From Chitinophaga caeni (lineage in GTDB: Bacteria > Bacteroidota > Bacteroidia > Chitinophagales > Chitinophagaceae): a stretch of DNA of 64,000 nucleotides. Positions 37,965 to 47,394 of this stretch are shown piece after piece. The notes beneath the pieces were generated by a model, which worked only from the letters and a program-made list of their open reading frames with translations, ran no database searches and had not been told where the DNA came from. A program made the position numbers and the translations under genes. Location: the NCBI RefSeq assembly GCF_002557795.1, contig NZ_CP023777.1, positions 1,306,001 to 1,370,000 of the forward strand. The letters are read 5' to 3'. Positions within the stretch are counted from its first letter, which is position 1. Every line of letters begins with the position of its first letter.

Positions 37965-38032
37965 AATTCTGATTTTATAGTTTGTAAATATTTTGAGGTT
38001 GTTATAAATCTTACAAAATACAGGCCAAAGAA

Positions 38033-38500
38033 TTAGAGGATTGGCGTGGATTTGAATTCTGCAATGAGGGTATCTTGTTTAAATAAGTACAAATTACCTT
38101 GCTCTAATTTGAAACTATTGGCTTCTGAAAGCGCGGTTTGGAAGCCCTGTTCTGTTGGTAAGGCAGGGCAGGCCACCCTTGTGCTGACCAAGTCCGTGAT
38201 CGCGATCTTCGAACCGTTGACCGCAAAATTGGCATTGAAGCTATTACAGCCCAAAAAACCATGAACCTGGTTATTTTCTTGTGAAAATTGCATATAAATT
38301 TCCTTTTCGTGATCCTTTGCCAGGACAATTTGTTCCCTGAGCTGGGTTAATTGCCAGCGGGTACCATCTAAATTAACCGATGGAGCCTGGGTATTGGCCT
38401 GTGCTTCCGTACTGTCTGTTGGATGTTTTTTGCCTTGTTGTTGACAAGCACAACACCAAGAGCCGTAAATAAGGATTAGCAGCAAGAATTGCTTTTTCAT
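38033..38500 (-). CDS. META-domain (HslJ-like) lipoprotein
   Basis: 155 residues from the ATG at 38498-38500. A longer frame to 38554 exists, but the lipoprotein signal (MKKQFLLLILIYGSWCCACQQQ) starts at this ATG. The META domain is clear from about residue 55: LDGTRWQLTQLREQ, QENNQVHGFLGCNSFNANF, TRVACP, EQGFQTALSEANSFKLEQGNLYLF. META proteins are outer-membrane or periplasmic lipoproteins associated with envelope stress in other bacteria. Downstream it is near the coiled-coil lipoprotein gene. Confidence 0.85.
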   Translation of the reverse strand: MKKQFLLLILIYGSWCCACQQQGKKHPTDSTEAQANTQAPSVNLDGTRWQLTQLREQIVLAKDHEKEIYMQFSQENNQVHGFLGCNSFNANFAVNGSKIAITDLVSTRVACPALPTEQGFQTALSEANSFKLEQGNLYLFKQDTLIAEFKSTPIL

Positions 38501-38811
38501 AAACGCGTTTGTTAGGTTCATAGATTTTGCGGATTCCATGGATTTCAATTGCACCGGTCATTGAATTTTCCAAAGCCCTGGCTTTTTTGGGTACTCTTGA
38601 AATTAAGGATTTTCATGAAATAATATCGCATCCTAGCATGCTCATCATATAAAATATTTTTATATCAACATGTTTTGCTGCCTTAAAGGTTTTATCGCTA
38701 GATGGAGCTATTTCTTAGAAAGCTTTCATTTCCTGAAATTTATATATATATGTCGCTTTTTAGTCTTTAAGGGTGTTTTCCGAAGTTTCTTTGGGGGGAA
38801 ATTTGCCTGAT

Positions 38812-39170
38812 GACCCACTTCTGAACCCCATGGGGGTACTTCCGAAGTGGGTGGGGGTACCTCTGAGGTGGGGGTAGGTACTTCCGAACTCCGACTTCGG
38901 GATTATTTTAAGGTCTATACCCTTCGGGCAAGTGGGTGGGGGTACTTCCGAAGTGGGTACCTTCCTGCCGATTTTATTAAAATCGGCTTTTTGAGCTGTT
39001 TTTTGCCTGTTTTTACTCGGCTGAAAGCCCTTGGAAACGCGGATATCCACCTAATTTATCCAAATATCCAGTTAAAAGATCCTCGCTTGGAGTTCCGAAG
39101 TGGGTGGGGGTACCTCAGAGGTGGTAGGGGGTACTTCGGAGGTGGGTAGGGGTACCTCGGAAGTGGGTAG
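38812..39170. repeat. G-rich quasi-palindromic repeat arrays
   Basis: Two clusters (38812-38960 and 39090-39170) of a ~21-22 bp unit, about eight recognisable copies in all. Core: GGGGGTACYTCnGARGTGGGT. The core pairs with itself (ACTTC-n-GAAGT or ACCTC-n-GAGGT) and copies often change both sides together. Spacing is exact in the tandem parts (38832, 38853; 39106, 39127, 39149). The first cluster also begins with an inverted copy (ACCCACTTCTGA). No ORF explains it. Confidence 0.85.
38967..38987. terminator. Hairpin with T-run within repeat region
   Basis: GCCGATTTTA / TAAAATCGGC around a one-base centre, then TTTTT. Looks like an intrinsic terminator read on the + strand, but no + strand gene precedes it; it may mark an unannotated transcript. 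Confidence 0.5.
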
Positions 39171-39281
39171 TTGAGCCCAATTCGGATACGAGTTAAAATA
39201 ATTTCAGGAGTTTTATTCGAAATATTTTAGTTCGATCAAAAATCCTTAGGTTTGGAGTCCTTTTTACAAAATCTACTTATT

Positions 39282-41438
39282 ATGAAGAAAAAGCTACTAG
39301 TACTCCTATTACTATTGGTGGTAAAATTTGCCCATGCCGATGAAGGGATGTGGCTGCCATACCTGCTTGGCCAGAAAGTTTATGCGGATATGGTCAAGAA
39401 AGGTTTAAAACTTTCCAAAGAGCAACTTTACAGTATTAACAAGGCTTCCATCAAGGATGCTATCATAATTTTCGGCGGTGGCTGTACCGGTGAAATCGTC
39501 AGCAAAAACGGGCTGATTTTTACCAATCACCACTGCGGTTATGGAGCTATTGCCGCGGCAAGTAGCGTGGAGCATAATTATCTGAAAGACGGGTTTTATG
39601 CTAAGAGTTTCGCCGAAGAAATTCCGGCTAATGGTCTGAGCGTGCAATTTTTAGTTAGGGTAGAAGATGTTTCCGAACAACTGATGCCGGCCCTAAAAGG
39701 ACTTTCGGGCGCTGAATATAATAAAAAGTTCCAGGAGCTTTCCGGCGACATTGTGAAGAAATTGGTTGAGGGTACGGATTATGAGGCAAAGGTTGTGCCC
39801 ATGTTTAAGGGAAATCAATTCCTGGCTTTCGTATATGAGCGTTATTCCGATATCAGGCTGGTAGGTACCCCCCCGGAAAGTATCGGTAAGTTTGGTGGCG
39901 ATACCGACAACTGGGAATGGCCGCGCCATACGGGCGATTTTTCCATTTTCCGCGTGTATGCCAACAAGGATAATAAGCCGGCTGAATATGACGCTGCAAA
40001 CGTGCCATTGAAACCTAAGTATTTCTTGCCGGTATCCATTAAAGGGGTGAAGGAAAATGATTATGCAATGATTTTCGGTTATCCCGGCGGAACAAACCGC
40101 TATGAAACATCTTACGGGGTGAAGTTGAAAACTTCCATTGAGAATCCGAATATCGTGAACTTGCGCGATGCACGCCTGAAAGCGATGTTTGAACAAATGA
40201 AAAATGATCCTGCCGTTAAACTGCAACTGGCTTCTTCTTATGCAGGTATCGCGAACTACTGGAAATTTTATGACGGTGAAAGGAAACAATTGCTGAAATA
40301 TAAAGTATACGAAGAAAAGCAAAAGGAAGAGGCGGCTTTCAATGCTTGGGCTAAAGGTAAGCCGGAGTATGAAAATATCCTTTCCCAATACGAGCAAAAC
40401 TATAAAGCCTGGGAACCTTATGCCAAGGAGAGAATTTATTTGACAGAAGGCGTTTTAGGTTCACCATTGGCCAGCTTCGCCGCTAGTCTTTCCGGTGTTG
40501 AAGATGCCTTGGTGCGCAGCGGCCTTCCTGCTGATGCTGCGGCTAAAGCGATTCAGAAAGCCGATGCATCTCGCACCAATTTCTTGAAAAATGAAAATAA
40601 GCCGAGCGATCAGAAAATCCTGGCTATAACGGCACAGATGTATTATAATGATGTTCCGAAAGATCAGCACCCGATCGGTTTCTTTGAAGGCATCCGGCAA
40701 CAATTCGGTGATCTGAGCGATGCTAAGACTTTTCAGGATTGGGCCGCTTACGTCTTTGCAAATACAATGGTTTTTGATGATACCAAATGGAACCAATTTA
40801 AAACATTGCCCGATGCAGCCAAGTTGCAAGCTGATCCCGCTTATGCTTATGCTTCCGCTTTCATTAAGAATTATATCTCTAAATACTTGCCTTTATACAG
40901 GAAATTCGTTTCTACCAATGATGACTTAGGCCGTAGTTACCTGGCGGGTATAATGGCCATGAAACCTACTGCTACGCGTTATCCGGATGCCAACTTTACC
41001 ATGCGTTTGTCCTATGGTCAAGTGAAATCGTATAATCCAAGGGATGCCGTTCATTACGATTATGTAACAACGCTCACGGGTGTTATGGAGAAATATATCC
41101 CGGGTGATTACGAATTTGATTTACCGCAAAAACTGATCGATCTATATAACAAAAAGGATTTTGGTCAATATAAAGATGCCCGCAAAAATGACATCGTTGT
41201 AGGATTTATTACGACCAATGACATTACGGGCGGTAACTCCGGTTCCCCGGTAATTAATGGCAACGGTGAATTGATCGGTTTAGCTTTTGATGGTAACTAT
41301 GAAGCGCTGAGCCATAAAATCCAGTTTGATTCCGTTTACAACCGCACCATTTGCGTAGATGTTCGTTATGTGTTGTGGTGTATTGATAAATTAGGCGGCG
41401 CTAGCAATATCATTAACGAATTGAAATTAGTCCGCTAA
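39282..41438 (+). CDS. S46-family dipeptidyl peptidase (DPP7/DPP11 type)
   Basis: 718 residues from ATG 39282, preferred over an in-frame TTG at 39252 because the signal peptide MKKKLLVLLLLLVVKFAHAD begins there. Catalytic blocks of the chymotrypsin-like S46 family: TNHHCGYGA (His), GDTDNWEWPRHTGDF (Asp), and TGGNSGSPVING (Ser). It releases dipeptides in the periplasm. DPP7 and DPP11 differ at one residue in the S1 region, which I cannot assign. Stands alone. Confidence 0.95.
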   Translation: MKKKLLVLLLLLVVKFAHADEGMWLPYLLGQKVYADMVKKGLKLSKEQLYSINKASIKDAIIIFGGGCTGEIVSKNGLIFTNHHCGYGAIAAASSVEHNYLKDGFYAKSFAEEIPANGLSVQFLVRVEDVSEQLMPALKGLSGAEYNKKFQELSGDIVKKLVEGTDYEAKVVPMFKGNQFLAFVYERYSDIRLVGTPPESIGKFGGDTDNWEWPRHTGDFSIFRVYANKDNKPAEYDAANVPLKPKYFLPVSIKGVKENDYAMIFGYPGGTNRYETSYGVKLKTSIENPNIVNLRDARLKAMFEQMKNDPAVKLQLASSYAGIANYWKFYDGERKQLLKYKVYEEKQKEEAAFNAWAKGKPEYENILSQYEQNYKAWEPYAKERIYLTEGVLGSPLASFAASLSGVEDALVRSGLPADAAAKAIQKADASRTNFLKNENKPSDQKILAITAQMYYNDVPKDQHPIGFFEGIRQQFGDLSDAKTFQDWAAYVFANTMVFDDTKWNQFKTLPDAAKLQADPAYAYASAFIKNYISKYLPLYRKFVSTNDDLGRSYLAGIMAMKPTATRYPDANFTMRLSYGQVKSYNPRDAVHYDYVTTLTGVMEKYIPGDYEFDLPQKLIDLYNKKDFGQYKDARKNDIVVGFITTNDITGGNSGSPVINGNGELIGLAFDGNYEALSHKIQFDSVYNRTICVDVRYVLWCIDKLGGASNIINELKLVR

Positions 41439-41447
41439 AAAAAACGT

Positions 41448-41621
41448 TCACGGATTATAGGACACGGATTAAAGGATTACACGGATTACAGGTTAATGGA
41501 TGGCATATAATTGTCATGAAGTTTTTTAGAAATATTTCTTCAATTTCTAAGCCATCCATTAATCAATTGAATTGAATCTCAAATCCGTGTAATCCTTTAA
41601 TCCGTGTCCTTCAATCCGTGA
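41448..41621. repeat. Nested 174-bp inverted repeat
   Basis: Outer arms of 40 bp (41448-41487 and 41582-41621), differing at two positions, contain the motif CACGGATTAAAGGATTACAC. Inner arms TTAATGGATGGC (41493-41504) and GCCATCCATTAA (41551-41562) and TTAGAAAT/ATTTCTAA close the centre. The outer arms are themselves built from a direct repeat CACGGATTA(TA/AA)GGA. It fills the entire space between convergent genes. Confidence 0.9.
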
Positions 41622-41623
41622 TT

Positions 41624-42235
41624 TTAATTGTTATCGCGCCATAGCCAGAGATGCCTGCAAGCGAAGCTCCTGTAGGGTTTAAATTTTTCTGCGATCTTCA
41701 GGATTTTTGCATCGCAAGATTTTTTATCGCTAGGATCAATTTTATATAATTTAATCATCGATTGCCGCACACCGTAATCCCCTAATGAGAAAACATCTTC
41801 ACGACCCAATTGAAACATTAACAGCATCTCGACCGACCAGGCCCCGACACCCTTAATCTGTGTCAAATATTTTAATATTTCTTCATTTTCCATCTCCAGC
41901 AGCTTTTCATCATCCAGATTTTCATCTACTGCAAACTGTGCAACGTTTAGAATGTATTGAGCCTTTGCAGCGGAAATACCAATGCTCCTGAGATCTGTAA
42001 TGCCGAGTTGCAGGATAGCTTCCGCGGTTGGTGTTGCGGGGAACAATGCGAGGAAGCGGGCATATATTACATCTGCAACCTTAATGCTTAACTGTTGATT
42101 AATGATACAACTGATTAAGAGTAATGTTATATTATGCTTGGGCTGTACGGGCAACAGTGGCGTTTCCATGATCTTTAGGAAACGCTTGTCTTTCGAGAGA
42201 TGTTCAAAGTAGGGATGAAGCTTCTTCTTGGGCAT
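41624..42235 (-). CDS. DNA-3-methyladenine glycosylase II (AlkA-like)
   Basis: 203 residues. HhH-GPD base-excision glycosylase: helix-hairpin-helix LTQIKGVGAWSVEMLLMF and catalytic Asp in FSLGDYGVRQSM. N-terminus MPKKKLHPYFEHLSKDKRF and PVQPKHNITLLLISCIINQQLS is standard. Removes alkylated purines. The N-terminal extra AlkA domain is absent, so it is the short bacterial form. It lies downstream of the M28 peptidase gene on the same strand with a nested palindrome between. Confidence 0.92.
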   Translation of the reverse strand: MPKKKLHPYFEHLSKDKRFLKIMETPLLPVQPKHNITLLLISCIINQQLSIKVADVIYARFLALFPATPTAEAILQLGITDLRSIGISAAKAQYILNVAQFAVDENLDDEKLLEMENEEILKYLTQIKGVGAWSVEMLLMFQLGREDVFSLGDYGVRQSMIKLYKIDPSDKKSCDAKILKIAEKFKPYRSFACRHLWLWRDNN

Positions 42236-42242
42236 GGATTAA

Positions 42243-42323
42243 AATTTTGAAACCGTTTCCATGAAATTAAGCAATCTTTCGTACGAAAGATAATCCTAAG
42301 ATATTGAAAACGGTTTCAAAATT
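42243..42323. repeat. Nested palindrome between the M28 and AlkA genes
   Basis: 16-bp perfect arms AATTTTGAAACCGTTT (42243-42258) and AAACGGTTTCAAAATT (42308-42323) enclose a 16-bp perfect palindrome TCTTTCGTACGAAAGA (42275-42290). The right arm overlaps the M28 stop codon at 42322. Possibly a terminator or an operator. Confidence 0.85.
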
Positions 42324-43308
42324 AGTAACTGAAAGGCTGTACGTACAAAACTTCCAATAAAGTTTGTCCTACTGCTTTCAACGTATTTTTATCAATGATA
42401 TCCATATTGTCTTTCTGGGTATGCCAGTGGGGCATGAAGTCGGCATTCTGTTGAAAAGCGATCACGTCAAATGTCGGGATCTTAGCGATCGTATTTACAT
42501 ATACGTGATCATCCGTTGTGCCGGCCCCGATATTATCGTACGGGAAATAATCGGAATAGCCGATTTTATTAGCAGCATTCCAGAAATTATTCATCGGTCG
42601 ATTGGCGTATTGGCGGGAGATCGTTTCCATGAAGAAACGTGATCCCATGGCTCCTACCATGTCTAAACCGATTCCATAAGTAGCTTTGTACCCCGGGATA
42701 TGTGGATTTCTGGCCCAATACTGCGTACCGAGGCAATAAGAATCTTCATCGCCGGGATCACCGTAATCTTCCACATCATTTAGCAAGATATCTACACCGA
42801 TGCCGGGATTCTTTAATTTCATTTGCCTGGCGGCTTCCAATGCCACGGCCACACCGCTACCTCCATCGTCTGCTCCGTCAATCAATGCTTTCTTGTTTTC
42901 CGGATCTTCGTCAGCAAAAGGACGGGTGTCCCAATGCGCTACTAATAAAATCCGTTGCTTAGATGCGGGGTTAAAAGAACCGATAATATTCGTACAAGGT
43001 ACGCGTTTGCCTCCCGGAACAACCACATCCGTATTCTGGATATATACCGTATCGGCAAATTCCTGCATCTTTTCAATTAGCCAAGCAGCACAATCTGCTT
43101 GGGCTTTGGTGCCGGGAATCCTCGGACCGAAGGCAACTTGCCGGGCTACGAAATTGTAGGCGCTATCTGCATTAAAGTTAGGCGCTGTTTGTGTGAAAGT
43201 ACTTTCTTTGTTCGATTCGCTTTCACTGGATGATGAATTCGGAGAGTGATTATTACAAGCCGCCAAGGTGGCCATCAATCCGAATAAAAGCCAGCGTTTT
43301 ATTGACAT
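42322..43308 (-). CDS. M28-family metallopeptidase / glutaminyl-cyclase-like lipoprotein
   Basis: 328 residues. Lipoprotein signal (LFGLMATLAACNNH, Cys18). Zinc-site blocks: LVAHWDTRPFADED (His-Asp), DGADDGGSGVAVALEAAR (bridging Asp), NDVEDYGDPGDEDSYCLGTQYW (catalytic/zinc acid), GLDMVGA (Asp) and a later AGTTDDHVYVN. The LNDVEDYG block and the sequence after it favour the glutaminyl-peptide cyclotransferase branch over aminopeptidases. Extracytoplasmic. Codirectional with cysS and alkA-like genes. Confidence 0.85.
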   Translation of the reverse strand: MSIKRWLLFGLMATLAACNNHSPNSSSSESESNKESTFTQTAPNFNADSAYNFVARQVAFGPRIPGTKAQADCAAWLIEKMQEFADTVYIQNTDVVVPGGKRVPCTNIIGSFNPASKQRILLVAHWDTRPFADEDPENKKALIDGADDGGSGVAVALEAARQMKLKNPGIGVDILLNDVEDYGDPGDEDSYCLGTQYWARNPHIPGYKATYGIGLDMVGAMGSRFFMETISRQYANRPMNNFWNAANKIGYSDYFPYDNIGAGTTDDHVYVNTIAKIPTFDVIAFQQNADFMPHWHTQKDNMDIIDKNTLKAVGQTLLEVLYVQPFSY

Positions 43309-43359
43309 ATTTATTAAACTTTATTCCCGGCAATTTCTAGGTTGCCGGGAGATTGAATA

Positions 43360-44856
43360 TTATTCGATCGTATAACTTACAGTGCCGTCTTTTTCATCTT
43401 TCAACAAGATGCCGATTTGTTGTAATTGTTGTCGGATCTTGTCGGAAGTGGCATAATCTTTTTTGCCTTTGGCTTCTTTCCTGATATCAACTAATAATTG
43501 AATAACGCCGTCCAATTTTCCGCTGTCGGCCATAGTAACGGGCTGCAAGCCCAAGATATCTACCATGAAAGTTTGCCAGGTATCTTTCATCAGTTGGAAA
43601 GTAGCTTCACTGATTTCTTCCATCTTGATCTGTCCACCTTTCAGGGAATTGATGACCGGCACCATCTCGAAAAGGTTCGCTAGTACTTTGGCGGTATTAA
43701 AATCATCGTTGATATATTCTTTACAGCCATTGCTCCAGTCCTGCACGTTTTTATCCAATTCTTCGTTGATGCTGCCGTTTTTTCCAGGCGCATATTGCAG
43801 TTGCTGCAATACATTGTAGGCGGCCCATAAACGTTGCAAGCCTTTCTCCGCCGCGATCAAGCCTTCATTAGAGAAGTCTAAAGTGCTGCGGTAGTGGGTT
43901 TGCAAGATAAAGAAACGTACCGTCATAGGGTGGAAAGGTTGTTGCAAGATCGGGTTGGTGCCTGCAAACATTTCCGTTAGCTTGATGGTGTTATTGTATG
44001 ATTTCCCCATCTTCTTTCCGTTGATGGTGATCATGTTGTTGTGCATCCAGTAGCGGGCCATCAACTCCTCGTTGGCAATTTCACTTTGGGCAATTTCACA
44101 TTCATGGTGCGGGAATACGAGATCCATCCCGCCCCCGTGGATGTCGAATTGCTTGCCCAGGTACTTACCGCTCATTGCCGAACATTCGATATGCCAACCG
44201 GGGAAACCTTCTCCCCACGGACTTGGCCAACGCATCAGGTGTTCCGGCGGCGCTTTTTTCCATAAGGCGAAGTCCTCTTTATTTCTTTTTTCACCTTGGT
44301 TTTCCAGTTCGCGGTTAGAAGCTTGTAACTCCTCTAAGACACGGCCGCTTAAAATACCATATTGGTGGGATGTAGCATATTTTTTTACATCGAAATACAC
44401 GGAACCGTTCACTTCGTAAGCATATCCTTTTTCAATGATCTTTTGAATCATGCTGATCTGCTCCACGATATGGCCGGTAGCCGTGGGCTCTATGCTTGGT
44501 TCCAAACAGTTAAACTGGTGCATAGCCCAATGGTACAGGTTCGTATATTTCTGTACCAACTCCATCGGCTCCAACTTTTCTAAAATGGCGCCCTTGGCGA
44601 TCTTATCTTCTGCTTCCCTGCCTTCTTCTTCGAAATGCCCGGCATCGGTCAGGTTACGAACGTAGCGTACCTTGTACCCGAGGTGTTGCAGGTATCTGAA
44701 TACTACATCGAAAGTAATATATGGACGGGCATGACCCAGGTGAGATTCCCCTGAAACGGTCGGGCCGCAGACGTACATGCCTACGTGACCGGGATATAGC
44801 GATTCAAAAGCTTCCTTCTTCCTTGTTAGCGTGTTGTATATTTTAAGTTCTGACAT
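43360..44856 (-). CDS. cysS: Cysteine--tRNA ligase
   Basis: 498 residues. Class I synthetase with HIGH-type SHLGHARP near residue 34, zinc ligand Cys in YVCGPTVSGESHLGHARPYITFD, later CSAMS and HHECEIAQSE, and a KMSKS-like KKMGKSYNN near residue 275. The helical C-terminal domain is complete. Charges tRNA-Cys with cysteine. Start ATG gives MSELKIYNTLTRKKEAFESL, the usual N-terminus. Confidence 0.98.
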   Translation of the reverse strand: MSELKIYNTLTRKKEAFESLYPGHVGMYVCGPTVSGESHLGHARPYITFDVVFRYLQHLGYKVRYVRNLTDAGHFEEEGREAEDKIAKGAILEKLEPMELVQKYTNLYHWAMHQFNCLEPSIEPTATGHIVEQISMIQKIIEKGYAYEVNGSVYFDVKKYATSHQYGILSGRVLEELQASNRELENQGEKRNKEDFALWKKAPPEHLMRWPSPWGEGFPGWHIECSAMSGKYLGKQFDIHGGGMDLVFPHHECEIAQSEIANEELMARYWMHNNMITINGKKMGKSYNNTIKLTEMFAGTNPILQQPFHPMTVRFFILQTHYRSTLDFSNEGLIAAEKGLQRLWAAYNVLQQLQYAPGKNGSINEELDKNVQDWSNGCKEYINDDFNTAKVLANLFEMVPVINSLKGGQIKMEEISEATFQLMKDTWQTFMVDILGLQPVTMADSGKLDGVIQLLVDIRKEAKGKKDYATSDKIRQQLQQIGILLKDEKDGTVSYTIE

Positions 44857-44923
44857 ATAAAGCCATCTTTAAATTTCATAAAATTACCTGGATTGCAAAG
44901 ATAAGAATTGTAACATCTCCGGG

Positions 44924-46051
44924 TTATTTTCTTGGTTCTTGGGTTTTAATAAGATGCATGTTGGCAATAACAGGATAATGATCCGACAAGTCTACGGATA
45001 ATTTTTTGAAATGATTGACGGCGAAAGTATTGCCGGCAAAAATATAATCGATCCTTAATGTCGGTGACAGGCTGGCGAATGTTCGGCCAATGCCGCTTCC
45101 CTTCTGCAAGAACGCATCTTGAAGATCGCCCTTAACCGTGAAATATGTGTAGGAAGCCGGCGTATCGTTAAAATCTCCGCAAACTATTACGGGGTGCGGG
45201 CTTTCGCGGATAAAACTATCTACTATATTGGCTTGCTTGGCCCTCCTGATAAAAGCTTCCCGCATTTTCTCAATAATTCCTTTGGTGGCCACCAAACCTT
45301 TATCCTCGGATTTTTTGATCTTTTCTATGGAATTATAATCTTCTTCGTTGAAGCGATAAGATTCCAAGTGCATGTTGATGATTCTCAACGTGTCTTCATC
45401 CTTAAGAATATCGGCAAAAATGAGGCTCTCGCTGCGTGGGCCCTTGGAAAGTTTGATTTTATCCGACTGGATAATTGGGTACTTCGAAAATATGATCGAG
45501 CCCCAATGCTGCATCCCGTTCCTGTTAAAATCACTGGAAAAAAAGCGGTAGGGAAGACCCATTTGCAAGCTGATGTCCTCACGGTTGTTAAAATCATCCC
45601 TTTTCTCGGAAGTATAAAAGTCCTGGAAGCAGGCAATATCGGGCTTTTGTTGTTCTATTAATTGGAAGATGGCTTCCCGGCGGGGCGCACTGTTTTTATC
45701 GCGGTACAAACCGAATAAACCTACGTTGTAGCTCATCACGGTAATGCTATTGGCCGGTTTTTCGAAATGATCTTTCGGCCAGTTAAAAGCGATGAAAGCC
45801 GTTACCGATCGCCAGCCGATAATAATTGCCACCAAGGAAATCAGCGCATATTTGGGATGGAAGATCAACCAGAATATGATGAAAAGTAAGAGGATGCCAA
45901 GTAAAATTGGGAATATTAACGTGAAAAAGCCCATCGGCCAAAATTTCTCGGGAGAAATGATGGGAGCGAGGCAAGCTATCAAAAATAATAGCTCCACGAT
46001 GATATTGGTTACAAGGAAAAATCCCTTGGTGAATAGTCGTAAAAATCTCAA
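44924..46051 (-). CDS. Membrane-anchored endonuclease/exonuclease/phosphatase-family protein
   Basis: 375 residues. Three N-terminal hydrophobic segments (about 10-100) then an EEP domain: MSYNVGLFG, PDIACFQDFYTSEKRDD, INMHLESYR, CGDFNDTPASYTYF and SDHYPVIA. These provide the metal and catalytic residues of the DNase I/sphingomyelinase superfamily, probably facing the periplasm. Substrate unknown. A paralogue of the next gene at 46202; the two are in tandem. Confidence 0.88.
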   Translation of the reverse strand: MRFLRLFTKGFFLVTNIIVELLFLIACLAPIISPEKFWPMGFFTLIFPILLGILLLFIIFWLIFHPKYALISLVAIIIGWRSVTAFIAFNWPKDHFEKPANSITVMSYNVGLFGLYRDKNSAPRREAIFQLIEQQKPDIACFQDFYTSEKRDDFNNREDISLQMGLPYRFFSSDFNRNGMQHWGSIIFSKYPIIQSDKIKLSKGPRSESLIFADILKDEDTLRIINMHLESYRFNEEDYNSIEKIKKSEDKGLVATKGIIEKMREAFIRRAKQANIVDSFIRESPHPVIVCGDFNDTPASYTYFTVKGDLQDAFLQKGSGIGRTFASLSPTLRIDYIFAGNTFAVNHFKKLSVDLSDHYPVIANMHLIKTQEPRK

Positions 46052-46201
46052 AATGGCGTCGTTTTTTGGGTATTATCCCCCCGGCATGTTATCTAAGCTT
46101 ATCGCTATAAATTTACCGCAATTAACTTATTTCCAAGCCTTAATATTTATTTTATTTCAATAGATGACGCAATACTTGATCTTGGAATTACGAATTTCAC
46201 A

Positions 46202-47284
46202 TTATAGCTCGATCGTGGTGATGATAGGATAATGTTCAAATGGTAAATGGTGCAGTACCCTGAAATCTTGCACCCTAATCCCGGGATTACAAAATATATA
46301 ATCGATCCTTAGAAACGGCGAGATCGTATGGAAGGTTGTGCCCCAGCCGAAGCCTTTTTTTAAGAATGCGTCCTGGAAATCACCCTTCACGCTTTTATAA
46401 ACAAAGGAATTGGGGATAGCGTTCAAATCCCCGCATAAAATTGTAGGGCCATCGCTGTTATGCACGTTTTCTTTTACGATCATGGCTTGCTGTACGCGGC
46501 CGCTGAAAGTGGCTTTCATCTTCCTGATTAAACCCCTGATGCCGTGTAGCTGCTCCGAATTAGCCGTTTGGTAATTGGATCGATCGAAGCTATATGAGTA
46601 TAAATGGGTGTTGAAGATCGTCAGCGTTTCCTGTCCGAACCGGATGCGCGCTTTCAGTAAGTTCTCGGATTCAGGCCCGGCACCGGTAAGTATCTTGGCG
46701 GTATCCAGGATGGGATATTTAGAAAATAAGGCCAATCCGAAATGCCAGGTGTTCCAGCGGGTGAGATCCTTGGTTTGGTATACATACCGGAATCCGCCGT
46801 ATTTCATGATCGAATCGAGGTGATGGCTCTTAGTTGGGTCATCATTCGTATAAAATTCTTGCAAGCATAATACATCAACAGGATTTTCTCTAATCATTTG
46901 TAGGATCCTGTTCCGCTGCGGCTCATCGATTTTATAATCTTTCAATCCCATGCTGCTGCAATTAAAGCTCATGATGCGTATTTGCCCAGCCGCAGGCTCG
47001 CCGCTAGTTTTAGCCGCAAAAGGATGGAACGCGAACGATGCTAAAAATGGAGGAACGGAAGCCAGCAGGGCAATGAATGGAATCCATGCATAACCCCGGT
47101 AAAAAATTAAGTGAACTATCAAGCTCAAGACTGCTAGCAGTCCGAATACCGGGAAGAAAAACCCTGCAAATCCGCAAATCCAAGATTTGCTAGGATTGAT
47201 ATAAGGTAAAAAAGCGGTTGCTAATAGTCCAGTTGCGATTAATACATTGATTAATAACAAACAACGATGCATCCAAAGTTTCAT
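46202..47284 (-). CDS. Membrane-anchored endonuclease/exonuclease/phosphatase-family protein, paralogue
   Basis: 360 residues, same architecture as the gene at 44924: N-terminal membrane segments, then IMSFNCSSMGL, PVDVLCLQEFYTN, IFNTHLYSYSF, CGDLNAIPNSFVYK, and FEHYPIITT. The catalytic His-bearing end is EHYPI where the paralogue has SDHYPV, with His retained. Likely a tandem duplication, 150 bp apart, same strand. Confidence 0.88.
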   Translation of the reverse strand: MKLWMHRCLLLINVLIATGLLATAFLPYINPSKSWICGFAGFFFPVFGLLAVLSLIVHLIFYRGYAWIPFIALLASVPPFLASFAFHPFAAKTSGEPAAGQIRIMSFNCSSMGLKDYKIDEPQRNRILQMIRENPVDVLCLQEFYTNDDPTKSHHLDSIMKYGGFRYVYQTKDLTRWNTWHFGLALFSKYPILDTAKILTGAGPESENLLKARIRFGQETLTIFNTHLYSYSFDRSNYQTANSEQLHGIRGLIRKMKATFSGRVQQAMIVKENVHNSDGPTILCGDLNAIPNSFVYKSVKGDFQDAFLKKGFGWGTTFHTISPFLRIDYIFCNPGIRVQDFRVLHHLPFEHYPIITTIEL

Positions 47285-47394
47285 ATAGTATAGGTTGTTA
47301 TTGAGGTTAGGCTATAAAAATAATGGATAGATTTGCAAAAACGTAAAAAAATTTATGGGTAGTGTACGGGAGATCCTGGTAGAAATCGAGCGGC

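Noticed and set aside
38760..39050. 96-residue minus-strand ORF over the G-rich repeat region
   Set aside because: Composition follows the repeat, no start signal and no similarity to a domain.
38812..39170. CRISPR or tRNA cluster in the G-rich array
   Set aside because: Unit of 21-22 bp without unique spacers, no tRNA cloverleaf features.
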